A stretch of DNA of 64,000 bases from Aerococcus urinaehominis (GCF_001543245.1 NZ_CP014163.1:124001-188000), one strand, 5' to 3'. Shown: positions 18,631 through 28,725, counted from the stretch's first letter. Notes: a model not told the origin generated them from the sequence alone. Numbers and translations are program-made.

Positions 18631-19353
18631 ATGGGACGTGTAACAGGCAAGGTTGTTCTAGTAACTGGTGGTGGCTCTGGTATCGGGGCTGCAACTGCTA
18701 AACTACTGGCAGCAGAGGGGGCCCAGGTAATTATTACTGGACGGACCCAAGAGAAGCTGGACAAGGTTAAGGGGGATAACGAAAACATCCACACCATCCA
18801 GCAAGATGTGACCAAAAAAGCAGACTGGGAGCGCGTAATGGCGGAAATTAAAGATGAATATGGCCGCCTGGATGGTCTGGTTAACAATGCAGGTATTACT
18901 GGGCCTGAAGATGGTAGTATCGAAGATTTGACTGATGAAGTCTTTTATCAAATTATGGATACCAATATCTATTCCGTCTATAAGGGCATGCAATTAGCAA
19001 TTCCTTTGATGCGCGAAGCTGGTCAAGGATCAATTGTTAACTTGTCATCAACTTCTGGCTTAGTCGGCACACCAGGTGCAGCGGCGTATGGCGCTAGCAA
19101 ATTTGCGGTTAGAGGGTTGACCCAGTCAGCCGCTATGGAATTAGTTGCAGACAATATTCGGGTGAATTCTGTCCATCCAGGTGTAGTAGATACTGAAATT
19201 AGACTATTTGAGGAAGTCGTTGAAACCACACCGATGAAACGGGTTGGCCAAGCAGATGAAATTGCTTATTTGATTCTATATCTTATTTCTGATGAATCAA
19301 CATTTTCAACTGGCGCTGCCTTTACTGTTGATGGGGGCTACACAGCAAAATAA
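18631..19353 (+). CDS. Short-chain dehydrogenase/reductase (SDR)
   Basis: 240 residues, a classical SDR. The cofactor site is TGGGSGIGA at 12-20, NNAG at 85-88 supports the fold, and the catalytic triad is S140 (NLSST), Y153 and K157 (YGASK). It oxidises or reduces an alcohol/carbonyl with NAD(P)(H). The C-terminal FTVDGGYTAK is usual for 3-hydroxysteroid/acyl-type SDRs, but the substrate cannot be told. AAAGGAGG precedes the ATG. Monocistronic, with its own terminator. Confidence 0.85.
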   Translation: MGRVTGKVVLVTGGGSGIGAATAKLLAAEGAQVIITGRTQEKLDKVKGDNENIHTIQQDVTKKADWERVMAEIKDEYGRLDGLVNNAGITGPEDGSIEDLTDEVFYQIMDTNIYSVYKGMQLAIPLMREAGQGSIVNLSSTSGLVGTPGAAAYGASKFAVRGLTQSAAMELVADNIRVNSVHPGVVDTEIRLFEEVVETTPMKRVGQADEIAYLILYLISDESTFSTGAAFTVDGGYTAK

Positions 19354-19360
19354 TATGCAT

Positions 19361-19400
19361 AAAAAATACTGGCGAGGAAAATTCCAAGCCAGTATTTTTA
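19361..19400 (+). terminator. Intrinsic terminator of the SDR gene
   Basis: AAAAATACTGGC and GCCAGTATTTTT arms flank a 14-nt loop. Confidence 0.85.
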
Positions 19401-19474
19401 TTTATTATAAAAGATAACAAGTCGATCTAAAATGATTAAAATACCGATATGACAACATTTTTCTTTCTTTTAGT

Positions 19475-19506
19475 CTATGTCCGCTAATCACTATTAGCAG
19501 ACATAG
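19475..19506. repeat. Near-perfect 14-bp inverted repeat downstream of the recombinase gene
   Basis: CTATGTCCGCTAAT and ATTAGCAGACATAG pair at 13 of 14 positions around CACT. There is no T run on either side, so it is not a standard terminator. It lies 100 bp beyond the stop of a tyrosine recombinase and is a candidate recombination or regulatory site. A short copy of the arm motif (ACATAGATTTTG) follows at 19510-19521. Confidence 0.5.
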
Positions 19507-19605
19507 AGACATAGATTTTGGGGGACCCTCTTGAACCTTACAGCAAATTTGGGCGAATTTTGACTCAAAATCTATTTCTGGTTGCCGCCCTGGCCTGGGA
19601 GAGGG

Positions 19606-20691
19606 TTAGACCAGGTCTTGGCCAGCTAGGTCTAAATCATCAGCGATTTCAAGGTCATTTCTAGATGATTGGATGAGGTCTTCGACCAGCTGGGTAGACA
19701 TGTTTTTATCTTCATCCAAGTCCTGGGCGTAGATTTCAGTGGTTCTAACGCTAGAATGTCTCAGCATTTTCTGGGTTTCCCGTAAATTACCACCATTTAT
19801 TAGACTTAATGTGGCTGCAGTATGTCTTAAACTGTGTGGCGTAATCTTGTTGGATTTTATGCCAACTGCTTCAAATGCCTTAGCAACCAGCCTGGAAATG
19901 CTTCGCGTGGTCATCCGACCGCCTTTATTACGATTACCGTGACTCGCAAACAATGGCGCTAAGTCCTGGTTAACCATTAAACCCGCAGCTTCACGGCTAT
20001 TAGTATAATCACGGATAACTTCCTTGGTATGGCGCGGTAAAATCACAAAATCATCGCGTTCCCGGTGGCCTTTACCTTGGACATAAATCACCGTATTAGT
20101 TCCGCGTTTTTGAATATCGCCATAGTTAGCCCGACTCAATTCAATCGTCCGTAATCCCGTGGTTAAGGCCGTCAAAATAATGGCATAGTCACGTTTACCG
20201 GTTAAATCATCGCTTTTGGCGACCAGATAATCTAGTAATTTGTTGACATCTTCAATATCTAAGGCATCTTTAGCATGGCCATGTGGCACTGGAATTCGGC
20301 TATCAGCCTTGGCGATAATATTTTCATACAGGCCTTCACGGGCCAGCCACTTAAAGAACTGGTTGAGCATATTGCGGTAGCTCCGAATGGTCCGGTCCTT
20401 ATAACGGAAATGGTCTAAGGCCTGGCGGTCAGCCTGGTTTAATTCATCTGGATCAATCTGGTTTACTAGTTGGTAAACATCTTTGGGATGATTAATTAGA
20501 TCATCAAAATAACGCTCAGCATCGTGGTAAGTCGGCTGGCTGATACCATGACCAGCTAAATAATAAAGAAATGGCCGGATATTTTTTAAATAGGCCTGGC
20601 GAGTGCTAGCTTGCTTTTGCTGGAGATAATCAGCATAGGCCTGGTAAAATTCCCAGCCATTAAATTCTTTGTGGGGATCAGTTTGACTCAT
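19606..20691 (-). CDS. Tyrosine recombinase/integrase
   Basis: 361 residues. An N-terminal SAM-like core-binding domain (about 10-125) precedes the catalytic domain. The catalytic set is R181 (TGLRTIELS), K207, H286 and R289 (HSLRH), H312 (MLRHSS) and nucleophile Y321. It cuts and rejoins DNA at a specific site through a 3'-phosphotyrosine link. The N-terminal part is longer than in XerC/XerD (about 300 residues). It could be an Xer-type housekeeping enzyme or the integrase of an element; no phage genes follow. It opens the accessory island of toxin-antitoxin genes to its right. Confidence 0.88.
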   Translation of the reverse strand: MSQTDPHKEFNGWEFYQAYADYLQQKQASTRQAYLKNIRPFLYYLAGHGISQPTYHDAERYFDDLINHPKDVYQLVNQIDPDELNQADRQALDHFRYKDRTIRSYRNMLNQFFKWLAREGLYENIIAKADSRIPVPHGHAKDALDIEDVNKLLDYLVAKSDDLTGKRDYAIILTALTTGLRTIELSRANYGDIQKRGTNTVIYVQGKGHRERDDFVILPRHTKEVIRDYTNSREAAGLMVNQDLAPLFASHGNRNKGGRMTTRSISRLVAKAFEAVGIKSNKITPHSLRHTAATLSLINGGNLRETQKMLRHSSVRTTEIYAQDLDEDKNMSTQLVEDLIQSSRNDLEIADDLDLAGQDLV

Positions 20692-20865
20692 GGTGACACT
20701 CCTTAAGGTTGATTATTATATTATACGTTAAATAAGGTCTTTTTGCCTGGATTTGCTGTTTATAGACTCTTGTGCTTATATTTTTTGTTTTAAGTTTACA
20801 TAATATATATTATAAAAAGTAATTGATATTTTCAAATGCTAGCTCCCCTGAAATAATTAAATAAA

Positions 20866-20895
20866 AACAGGTCTAAATTTTTCCTTAGACCTGTT
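20866..20895 (-). terminator. Intrinsic terminator of higBA
   Basis: AACAGGTCTAA and TTAGACCTGTT arms flank an 8-nt loop, with a T run on the minus strand. Confidence 0.85.
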
Positions 20896-20920
20896 GCATA
20901 ACTTTTATAAGCTGCTTAGT

Positions 20921-21202
20921 TCATTTGTCTACTAAACTGACTTTAACCTGCTTACCAAACGGTGCCGCAATTTCATTCATGAGTTTAAGCGACGGATTCA
21001 TTTCTCCAGACTTGATGCGATTAATGGTTGCGCGACTTTTGTTAGCTTTTTCAGCTATTTGACTGCCTGATAAATCATATGTTGCTTCTAATTCAAAAAT
21101 TAAATCGACAAAGTCTGATTTTAACCTAGCTTCCTCATAAGCCTGTTTGAACTCATCATTATCATCTGAAAGTTTTTTTATTAATTCGCTAGTCTTACTC
21201 AT
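20921..21202 (-). CDS. higA: HigA-like XRE-family antitoxin
   Basis: 93 residues from the ATG at 21202 (AAGGAG upstream; the alternative TTG at 21211 is too close to that site). The C-terminal half is an XRE helix-turn-helix: LSGSQIAEKANKSRATINRIKSG at about 45-67. It should neutralise the upstream toxin and repress the pair. The start overlaps the toxin stop by 8 bp. The toxin-first order is typical of higBA and not of relBE or mazEF. Confidence 0.83.
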   Translation of the reverse strand: MSKTSELIKKLSDDNDEFKQAYEEARLKSDFVDLIFELEATYDLSGSQIAEKANKSRATINRIKSGEMNPSLKLMNEIAAPFGKQVKVSLVDK

Positions 21203-21536
21203 GATTGTCAATCTCCTTTTGTCGTCTTTCTTTAGCCAGTCTGATTTCTTTTAACGGTGTCTTTGCAGTCTTTTTAATAAAACCATGAACAATAAAATAA
21301 GTATTATTATCCAAATGGAAATATATACCACGCAATTTTTTACTGTCAGTGGCACTTACTCGTATTTCATATAAATTTTTATCAAGTTTTTTAACCCTTT
21401 GTTTTTGAATAGAATCAGCCAATCCTAAATTTTCTATTCTTTCAATCATTTCAAGTAAATAAGCCTTATCTCTATTAGATAGGCTGTTAAGGAAAGCATC
21501 GAAATCCTTGCCCCAATCAAAGGTCGGCTTGTCCAT
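21195..21536 (-). CDS. higB: HigB-like (RelE/ParE superfamily, phage Gp49-type) toxin
   Basis: 113 residues. The N-terminal segment (DKAYLLEMIERIENLG) and the strands YEIRVSATDSKKLRGIYFHLDNNTYFIVHGFIKK match the Gp49/HigB branch of RelE-like toxins, with a basic tail (KEIRLAKERRQKEI). Such toxins cut mRNA on ribosomes. A strong GGGAGGGG lies before the ATG. First gene of the pair. Confidence 0.83.
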   Translation of the reverse strand: MDKPTFDWGKDFDAFLNSLSNRDKAYLLEMIERIENLGLADSIQKQRVKKLDKNLYEIRVSATDSKKLRGIYFHLDNNTYFIVHGFIKKTAKTPLKEIRLAKERRQKEIDNHE

Positions 21537-21795
21537 AACCCCTCCCCCTTTAACCTAAATTTATTATACTATGATTGTTGCTGATACGCAACAAAAGGTG
21601 AAGAAGCAACTATAAAACTCAGTGCAAGGTTAATTATTTTAAAGCCATTTTAACCTATACCATCATATGCTTATAGGAGATAATAGTGGGGCTATATACT
21701 GATATTAGTAATTTAATTAAGCTTGTATTATTTATTAGTAATCTCTCTTGGATCCTCAACAAAAAAAGATATTAGCAGTTATGTATTTACAGGTA
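21537..21795. other. AT-rich intergenic region between higB and mazE2
   Basis: It should hold divergent promoters for the two toxin-antitoxin pairs. No ORF or hairpin of note is visible. Confidence 0.4.
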
Positions 21796-21824
21796 TTTAC
21801 TTAAACTATTAAATAGGATATAAT
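21796..21824 (+). promoter_or_regulatory. SigmaA-type promoter of second mazEF pair
   Basis: TTTACT at 21796-21801 and TATAAT at 21819-21824 are 17 bp apart, 20 bp before the mazE start codon. Confidence 0.55.
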
Positions 21825-21843
21825 TTTGTTAAGGAGGGATTAC

Positions 21844-22077
21844 ATGCAAACTTATAGAACACGAAAACAAGGTAATTCTATCACCATTACTGTCCCAAAA
21901 GACTTAAATGTTGAAGCCGGCCAAGAATTCGTTGTTATTCAAGGTGAAGGTGGCTCATTTACCTATATTCCTAAGCTAGATGATATCTTCTTAATTGCTG
22001 AAGAAAACAACTTAGATCTTCGACCTACTGAAGAAGTATGGGAGGATGACTATCTAAGTGGCCATGAAACAATTTAA
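21844..22077 (+). CDS. mazE: MazE/AbrB-like antitoxin (pair 2)
   Basis: 77 residues from the ATG at 21844, 5 bases after AAGGAGGG; the in-frame upstream start at 21826 is not preceded by a site. TRKQGNSITITVP is the AbrB-type hairpin shared with the antitoxin at 10679. The C-terminal half is acidic. Its end overlaps the toxin start by 14-20 bp. Confidence 0.84.
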   Translation: MQTYRTRKQGNSITITVPKDLNVEAGQEFVVIQGEGGSFTYIPKLDDIFLIAEENNLDLRPTEEVWEDDYLSGHETI

Positions 22078-22432
22078 AACTTATAACTATAACGGTTATA
22101 CACCTAAACAAAAAGACATCGTCTGGATTAACTTAAATCCTACTCAAGGCAGAGAAATGAATAAAAGAAGACCTGTCATAGTGATCAGTCGTGATGAATA
22201 CAATGCCATGACAGGTTTTGTTATTGTATGCCCTATCACCTCAACGAAACGTGACCACTACATTAAACTAGCTAGTAAGTTGGAAACTAATGGATATATT
22301 GATTACTTTCAGGTAAAAAGTATCGATTTCCAATCTAAAGAGAGAGATATTGCCTTTATCGAGCAAGCTGATTTGCAAACATTTGGACTATTGGCCCAGC
22401 GGTTTAGGCAGCTTTTTGACTTCAAAATTTAA
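22064..22432 (+). CDS. mazF: MazF/PemK-like mRNA interferase toxin (pair 2)
   Basis: 122 residues from the ATG at 22064, with a GTG at 22058 as an alternative closer to the internal GGGAGG at 22040. KDIVWINLNPTQGREMNKRRPVIVIS and VCPITSTKRD are the PemK core. It overlaps mazE, so translation is coupled. It differs enough from the pair at 10909 that cross-neutralisation is not assured. IS256 begins 55 bp after its stop. Confidence 0.86.
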   Translation: MKQFKTYNYNGYTPKQKDIVWINLNPTQGREMNKRRPVIVISRDEYNAMTGFVIVCPITSTKRDHYIKLASKLETNGYIDYFQVKSIDFQSKERDIAFIEQADLQTFGLLAQRFRQLFDFKI

Positions 22433-22515
22433 ATCATACATAATTAAAATAGCAATATATTAACAACTTTACATGTGCCGTCGATTAAGTCCATATAATT
22501 GTGTAAAAAGAAAAA

Positions 22516-22580
22516 CCATAATAATCTTTTTTGGTTACAATGTAATTGGCTAAAACACATTGAAAGGAAGATTATTATGG
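22516..22580 (+). repeat. 12-bp inverted repeat covering the transposase start codon
   Basis: CCATAATAATCT (22516-22527) and AGATTATTATGG (22569-22580) are perfect complements; the second arm contains the ATG at 22577. Pairing in a long transcript would mask the start codon and crowd the GAAAGGA ribosome site. Confidence 0.6.
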
Positions 22581-23752
22581 CTCAACTAAATATTACCCTA
22601 AACTTAGAAGAAATTACAGAGGCAGTTCTAAACAGTGATATGGATCAGATGATGAAGTCCCTAACTGTAACCATCTTTAATGCCTATATGCAAGCAGAGC
22701 GTGAGGAATTTATTAATGCTAAGCGCTATGAGCGCACAGATGACCGGAAAGATTATCGTAATGGCTCCTATAAAAGAAACTTTAAAACAAAGGTAGGGAC
22801 TGTTGAACTGGATGTCCCTCGGACACGATCAGGAGAATTTGATACCAAGCTATTCGATAAATATCAACGTATGGACAAGGCCTTTGTGGCTGTTTTAACC
22901 GAAATGTATATTAATGGGGTCTCAACACGCCGTATTAAGAAGGTTGTTGAAACACTCTGTGGCGAAGGTGTTTCTAAATCATTTGTCTCTTCAGTAAATA
23001 AAAACTTGGACCCTGCTGTTTTCGAATTTAAAGGGCGTTCCCTAACACATACGAATTTTCGATATGTTTATGTCGATGCCATGTATATTAAAGTTCGCGA
23101 AAACCATCGTTCTGTCTCTAAAGGTGTTTATATTGCTCAGGGTATTAACGATGATAATCGTCGCGAAATTATCGGCTTTATGATTGCTGATAATGAATCA
23201 GAAGAAAACTGGAAGAACTTCTTCCTTGATTTAAAGGCCAGAGGCCTAACTAAACCAACATTAATTATATCTGACGCCCACAAGGGACTAAAATCAGCGA
23301 TTAGTAATCAATTTTTAGGCACTACCTGGCAACGGTGTACGGTTCATTTTCTACGTAATATTTTAGCTCATTTTCCAAAAAAGGATTGCAGTCATGAGAG
23401 AAGTCTTCTAAAGAGAATATTTAATGCTGATAGTCAACAAAGAGCGCGAGAGTTAAAATTTGAATTTGTAGAATACGTTAGTGGCAATGAGAAATATGAC
23501 AAAGCTGTTAATACGCTAGAGGAAGGCTTCGAAGATGCTATCCCATACTTATTAGAACCCACACCTTATCGCGTTTCACTGAAAACAACTAACAGTCTAG
23601 AAAGGCTAAATCGAGAAATTAGAAGAAGAGAGAAAGTTGTCGGCCTCTTTCCTAATATAGAGGCTGCGGAGCGACTTATAGGAAGTGTATTGCTTGATTT
23701 GCATGAATATTGGGAGACATGTCCTCATAAATTCTTTAATAACATAGTCTAA
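22577..23752 (+). CDS. IS256-family (mutator-type) transposase
   Basis: 391 residues from the ATG at 22577 with GAAAGGA 8 bases upstream. The DDE residues of the family are seen at D167 (YVDAMY), D233 (SDAHKG) and E342 (NSLERLNREIRRR). The C-x2-H signature (TWQRCTVHF) follows the second D as in mutator-type enzymes. The gene is intact with no stop or frameshift, so the element may be active. Confidence 0.93.
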   Translation: MAQLNITLNLEEITEAVLNSDMDQMMKSLTVTIFNAYMQAEREEFINAKRYERTDDRKDYRNGSYKRNFKTKVGTVELDVPRTRSGEFDTKLFDKYQRMDKAFVAVLTEMYINGVSTRRIKKVVETLCGEGVSKSFVSSVNKNLDPAVFEFKGRSLTHTNFRYVYVDAMYIKVRENHRSVSKGVYIAQGINDDNRREIIGFMIADNESEENWKNFFLDLKARGLTKPTLIISDAHKGLKSAISNQFLGTTWQRCTVHFLRNILAHFPKKDCSHERSLLKRIFNADSQQRARELKFEFVEYVSGNEKYDKAVNTLEEGFEDAIPYLLEPTPYRVSLKTTNSLERLNREIRRREKVVGLFPNIEAAERLIGSVLLDLHEYWETCPHKFFNNIV

Positions 23753-23776
23753 ATATTTATACCCACCAATTACATT

Positions 23777-26700
23777 CTATAATTTACACAAGATTGTGGA
23801 CTTGACAGTTTGAGTATGACCTACGCCTGGGCCTTCAAGACTAGGTGAACTTAGTCTCTCTCCGAACTCTCCCGAACCATTTGAAAATGGAAGTACCACT
23901 TTATATTTATCCAGATTTGGATGTTCTGCTAAGAAATCTGTTCTAATATATTTTTTAATACGCTCTCTTTGGTATAAGCCTAATATACGCGCATATCTTA
24001 AATTATCATTAGGCTTTTCAAAGCAAAAATCCTCTGGGAGCTTATCAAAGGCATTAGTTTTTAATGTACAACCAACAGATTTCACATACTCAGGATTTGA
24101 CATTTGCCCTACTTTTGTCTTTTCGAATTTATATGAACCCGCTGGAAAAATCAGAGTTGATAGAGAGTCATTACCCGACTGTTTAGTCTTTTTCAAAATA
24201 GATTTTAAATTCTCATTAGCTATGAAGATTTCAATTGCTCCAAAATCCTGATTTTTATCCCTATATGATACAACGACTCCACCCTTTATATCTGTATTAG
24301 GGAAGATATTAGCCGCATTAGCTTCAAAAAATACGATTTTAAGATGTGTATCATTTAACATCTTATTATTCCATTTTTTCGGTGTATCCCCAGCATTATT
24401 TAGAAAACGGGCTGGATGAATGACTTCCACTATATCGGCAATTTCATAAGCACTATCTAAAAACTTATGATACACCGGTTTGGATTTCGTTAAATTTCCA
24501 CCAGCTAATTCCTCTTGATAAGGAGGATTTCCAATAATCACATCAAATTTCACTTGTTCACCCTCTTTCCCGAAGTATGCTTCGATTTCATCTGCCAACC
24601 GCCCTTCTTGGGCTAGTTTGGCGGTATCAACTTCTATTAGGTGGCCCTCAGCCAAGTGGGCCAGGTCGTCGCCATAGACAAAGTTCTTAACAATATTATA
24701 TAGAATATTAGTTGGTGTGGCGATATAGATTTGATTGTTAAAAATCGAATCTAAGCGCTCTTTATCGTCTGGTATTTCATCGGCTAAGCCTTGGAAGAGC
24801 CTTGTGACAACTTCAGTCATGTAGAGCCCGGACTTGGCGTATAGATCCGCAAATTTCAGGTCTTTATTCGTAAAAATACCTGGGTTCTCTTCTTCTAGAG
24901 CATCCACCATCATCTTGACCACAGCCTTAGGGGTAAAGATTTGGTTGGTTTTTTGCGGTGGAATGTAGTCAAAAATATCTTCTTCCTGGTCGCGATCAAA
25001 GTAGTTGGCCAGGCGGTCCTTGGTCTGGTTAAATTCCTTAATCGACTCGTCAAAGACAATTTCATTAAAGACGCCTGGAATCTCTTTACCCATTTCCTGG
25101 TCATAGTAACCATCGCGCAATAATTTAAATTCATCAATGGTAATGGAGGTTAGTTCCTCGAAGGTATCGGCATCAATACGGCGCTCAAAGTTAGCCAGGG
25201 TCGTGTCGTCATCCCCATAAGCCATGAGGAAGGATGGGATGGTCCGGGCAAAGCCTCTCAGGTGGTCTCTAGTGTCATCCTCAGTGACCTTTTTCTTTTT
25301 CTCTTCACTATTAACCTGTTGATTGCGGACTTCCTGGGCCAATACTGTTTCGACATCATCTTGCACGGCCGTGATAAAGTTATCCTGGGCGGCTTGGATT
25401 TGGCTATCCCGTTCCTGGTCCAAGACTTGTCTTTGGACGACCTTTTCAGCTTCTGCTTGGTCCTGGTTGGCCTCTAAGGCCTCTATTTTAATGGCATAGG
25501 CGCTATCAATTTCTCTAACCTGATTGACCATGGTTAGGTGGTTACGCTCAACCCGATTTTGGACGCCTTCTTTAATATTATCTTCGATTGTTCTTTGCTG
25601 GCCTTTGCGCGTAATATCAAAGTTCTCAAAGAGCTTGTCGGTATCTAGGTTATCGACAATCATATCAACCAGATTGCTTTCCTTCTTGCGCGTATCGATT
25701 TGCTGGTCATTTAAAACCTCAACGACTTTAGCGTCCGCTTGCCAGATTTTATCGCCAAAAATATCCTGGGTGAGGTCTTCGGTCAAATGCTTAGCAATTG
25801 CCACATTGCCATGTTCATCTAGGGACGGATTAGTCAGATTAATTTCCCGACGATTTTGTAGGCGCTTGTTTTCTTCCGGTTGAATCTTGTCAATAATTTC
25901 CTTGAGACGGGAGTTAGGGGCAAAAATACCAGATACATTGGCAAATAAGAGGTTAGACATAAAGCCTTGCTTAACCACTTCTCTAGATACCATTTTATTG
26001 GGAATGGTCATCACTTCACCGGCATCAATGGCCTTCATCTCCCCACCCTCATCTTCAGCGATGACCGGGAAGAAATTCAGCAGGGTCTTGATGCGGTCAT
26101 GTTGGTCTTGGGTCGTTGCCGTCCGCTCACCCGATAGGTTTTGGGCAAACTCGCTATAGAGTTGCAGGGTACGGACCGGAGCAAAGTCAAAGATATAAGC
26201 GTTTTCCTTTTGGATTAATTCGCCCGCTTTAACAAATTGGTGGGGATTTTGGGCCCTAAAGGCAGCCTGGAAATAAAGGGCGGGTGATTTAATATTATTC
26301 AGCATCAAAACAGCTGTCCATTCTGGAATGGTGACACCAGTAGTTAATTGACCAACTGACAAGGTAATAGTCTGGTCGTGCTGGTCAATCGCTTGCCGGA
26401 CCCGCTCAAAGCTCTTGGTATTAGCGGTATAACTTTGGGCCTCCCCTTCCGTAATGGCCTGGTCGCCGTCATCAACTAGGCTGACCCCATCCCCAGCTGC
26501 TAAGATCGTCTGGTAGTCCTTAAAAACGGGATGCTGGTTTAGTAGCTTTTCCAAAGCCTTGGCCGCGGCTACTCTCGGTAATAACCAGAAGGTATGGTCA
26601 AGTTCGGCCCGGTGTTGGTCGGGTGAAAAAGGAAACTTACCGCTAGATAGGTTGTCTAAAAAGCGCTTAACGTCATCTTCATACTCAAAGCGGCCATTGT

Positions 26701-27895
26701 CTTTGACCCTAAAAAATTCATTGAGGTCAAAGGCATAATCGACATTGGTATCCTCATCTAGGGCTAAGCCACCACTAACATCTTGGCGGACAATATCAGA
26801 CATTTGGTAGGTAAAGAGATTCATGGTTGGCAGGGTTTCGTATGGGTTGTGGCCATCAGCTAGCGACCAGTTTTCCTTAGCTGTCTGCTCGTCCACATAG
26901 GACCAGTTAAATATCTGGTCAGCCCTAAATTTATCGCTGGCTAATTGCTTAAAAGGCGTCCCTGATAGGTGGAGGGTAAAGTGACGCTTGAGTTGGTCAA
27001 AGGCCTTGTCCGTTTTAACGGTGTCGACCCCCTCGTGGGCCTCATCAATAACTAAGAGGTCCCAATCCAGCTGGCCTACCCACTCTAATTTCTTGTGGGG
27101 GCCACCGGCAAACTCTGCACCCTTAAGGTCCTGGAGAGAGAGGAAGACAATTTGCTGGATGTCTTCATCAGAAGAGATGGCCAACTGCATAAATTCATCC
27201 CGGCTCAGCCCCTTATCTTTCAAGGTGTCCCCGTTGGTCACAAACTTCATTTGCGGTTCTTTGCTGGCAATAAATTTTTCAAAATCATCGTACCATGAGT
27301 TAGCGATGGCCGGCCGGTTGGTTACAATCAGGACATTGTTAGTTTTCAGATGGCGGATTAAGTCATAGGTCGATAAGGTCTTACCAAAGCGCGGTTTGGC
27401 ATTCCACAAGAATTCTCTCGGTGTCTTATCATCACGGATATAGGCCAGGGTCTCTTCAACCGCCTGGGCTTGCTCTTGACGAAGCACATAGTCGGTATCG
27501 CCATCAGGCAGTTGGACTTCATCATAATCTAGGGCAATATATTTATCAGCCAAATCTTCGGCACGGTCAACGTGGTCACCGAAATCAAACCACTCGCGGG
27601 CGCTCTTATTAAAATCCTTGGCTTCAATACCATTTAGACGTAAATAGCGGTGAAAATCATGGTCCCTAAACCAAGTCCCATCTGACCGCCTAGCTAAGCG
27701 GGTAAAGAGTAGGTCAGGATTGAGTCCCACTGTACCGACTTGTTGGATAATCCGCTGGTTAACCGCTTGGGTGGTATCGCCAATCTTGACAAAACCGTCG
27801 TGACTCGGCACTTCTGGTAGCGTATAGGCATACAATTGTCGCTTGACCTCACTGTAGGGATCAATGACAGTTAGATCTCTTTCTGTATCATTCAT
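23777..27895 (-). pseudogene. GIY-YIG / SF2 helicase / Eco57I-type DNA methylase fusion, 3' end cut by IS256
   Basis: 1372 codons are open, but the last eight (about KSTILCKL) are encoded by the end of the IS. Domains: a GIY-YIG-type nuclease segment (20-55, LYAYTLPEV and KIGDTT), an SF2 helicase (PRFGKT 168-173, DEAH 284-287, SGT 311-313), a long coiled-coil-like linker (about 780-880), a SAM-site-like segment (about 1012-1025, DLYAKSGLYMTE) and the catalytic NPPY at 1123-1126. The host sequence ends in the VGHTQT motif, where related proteins normally continue into a further C-terminal part, so DNA-target recognition may be lost. It is translated with the upstream methyltransferase-like gene (8-bp overlap). 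Confidence 0.8.
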
Positions 27896-28634
27896 CTCTG
27901 GTCTCCATTTCTAAACGATAGACATCACTTATGCGTACAGGACTATAGTATTGGTTTGGCTCCTGGTCGCCAGGTTCACTTACTGGTTCAAAGACATCAA
28001 AGAGGCTCAATTGTTCGAAGGCAGGACTAGCCTGACTATCTACTAAAGCACCGGGTATCTTATCAACCTGGTCATAGATTTCATCCAGGCTGTATTCAGT
28101 ACGTTGGACGGTTATAAAGGTGTCACCGGCCTTCATCTGGATTGGCGTCCATTCACTAAAAACAACCGGTGCCCCCAAGTTGGTTTCACGCTTGAGAAAG
28201 TCTCCTTGGACAATATTAGCTTCAATAATGGTCCGGGCCGATTCTCTGACCTTGGTCTTAAAACGGCCCCCATGCTGGTCAGCCTGGGTCCGATAAAAGT
28301 CCTCATAAATATCATAGAGGTGGTCCTGGCAGGAGGCCAGGTTATCTTCCAAAAGTTCAATGCCGTAGATGGTTGAAAGGGCCAAGAGCGAATAATTTTC
28401 ATACATGGCCAAGCTGTTATTGTAGCTGTCCTTGACCATAATTAGCTTGCGCTTGAGAATTTCCACCAAAAACGCCCCCTCACCGGCTGCCGGTTCCAAA
28501 AAGGTCTGGTATAAGTTATCAGTGGCGGCCTTAATTTCCGGCACGTCCAGCATCTTCTTAACTAGCCACTTGGGCGTAAAAACCTCCCCATGTTTTTGGA
28601 CGCGAGCTTTGGACTTGATTAGACGTTCATCCAT
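27888..28634 (-). CDS. N6-adenine DNA methyltransferase-like subunit (restriction subunit M-like)
   Basis: 248 residues. The family signature GEVFTPKWLVKKML (15-28) and SAM motif I LEPAAGEGAFLVEIL (about 46-60) are clear. The canonical NPPY catalytic motif is absent; the corresponding place reads VVFSEWTPI. It therefore may not methylate on its own, or acts with the NPPY-bearing partner whose start overlaps its stop by 8 bp. A GGAGG lies upstream. It is the first gene of the two-gene R-M-like operon. Confidence 0.78.
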   Translation of the reverse strand: MDERLIKSKARVQKHGEVFTPKWLVKKMLDVPEIKAATDNLYQTFLEPAAGEGAFLVEILKRKLIMVKDSYNNSLAMYENYSLLALSTIYGIELLEDNLASCQDHLYDIYEDFYRTQADQHGGRFKTKVRESARTIIEANIVQGDFLKRETNLGAPVVFSEWTPIQMKAGDTFITVQRTEYSLDEIYDQVDKIPGALVDSQASPAFEQLSLFDVFEPVSEPGDQEPNQYYSPVRISDVYRLEMETRDE

Positions 28635-28725
28635 CTGTTTTTCGCCACCTCCTTAATCTTATTTTTTCTCATATTATTAATACTACTATAACAAACTTGT
28701 AGGTCATTCTGATCGGCATATTTAA

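Larger units (their letters stand above)
22487..23803 (+). mobile_element. IS256-family insertion sequence (1317 bp)
   Basis: Terminal inverted repeats at 22487-22507 and 23783-23803 match at 17 of 21 positions; each begins AAGTCCA and ends TTGTGTAAA. One transposase gene fills the element. The flanking 8-9 bp (left ending CGTCGATT, right starting GACAGTTT) are not direct repeats. The right end lies inside the large R-M gene, whose missing 3' part is not at the left end. Both points suggest a deletion after insertion. Confidence 0.88.

Noticed and set aside
19606-20691. Integrase of a prophage
   Set aside because: No terminase, capsid, portal, lysis or phage repressor genes are near.
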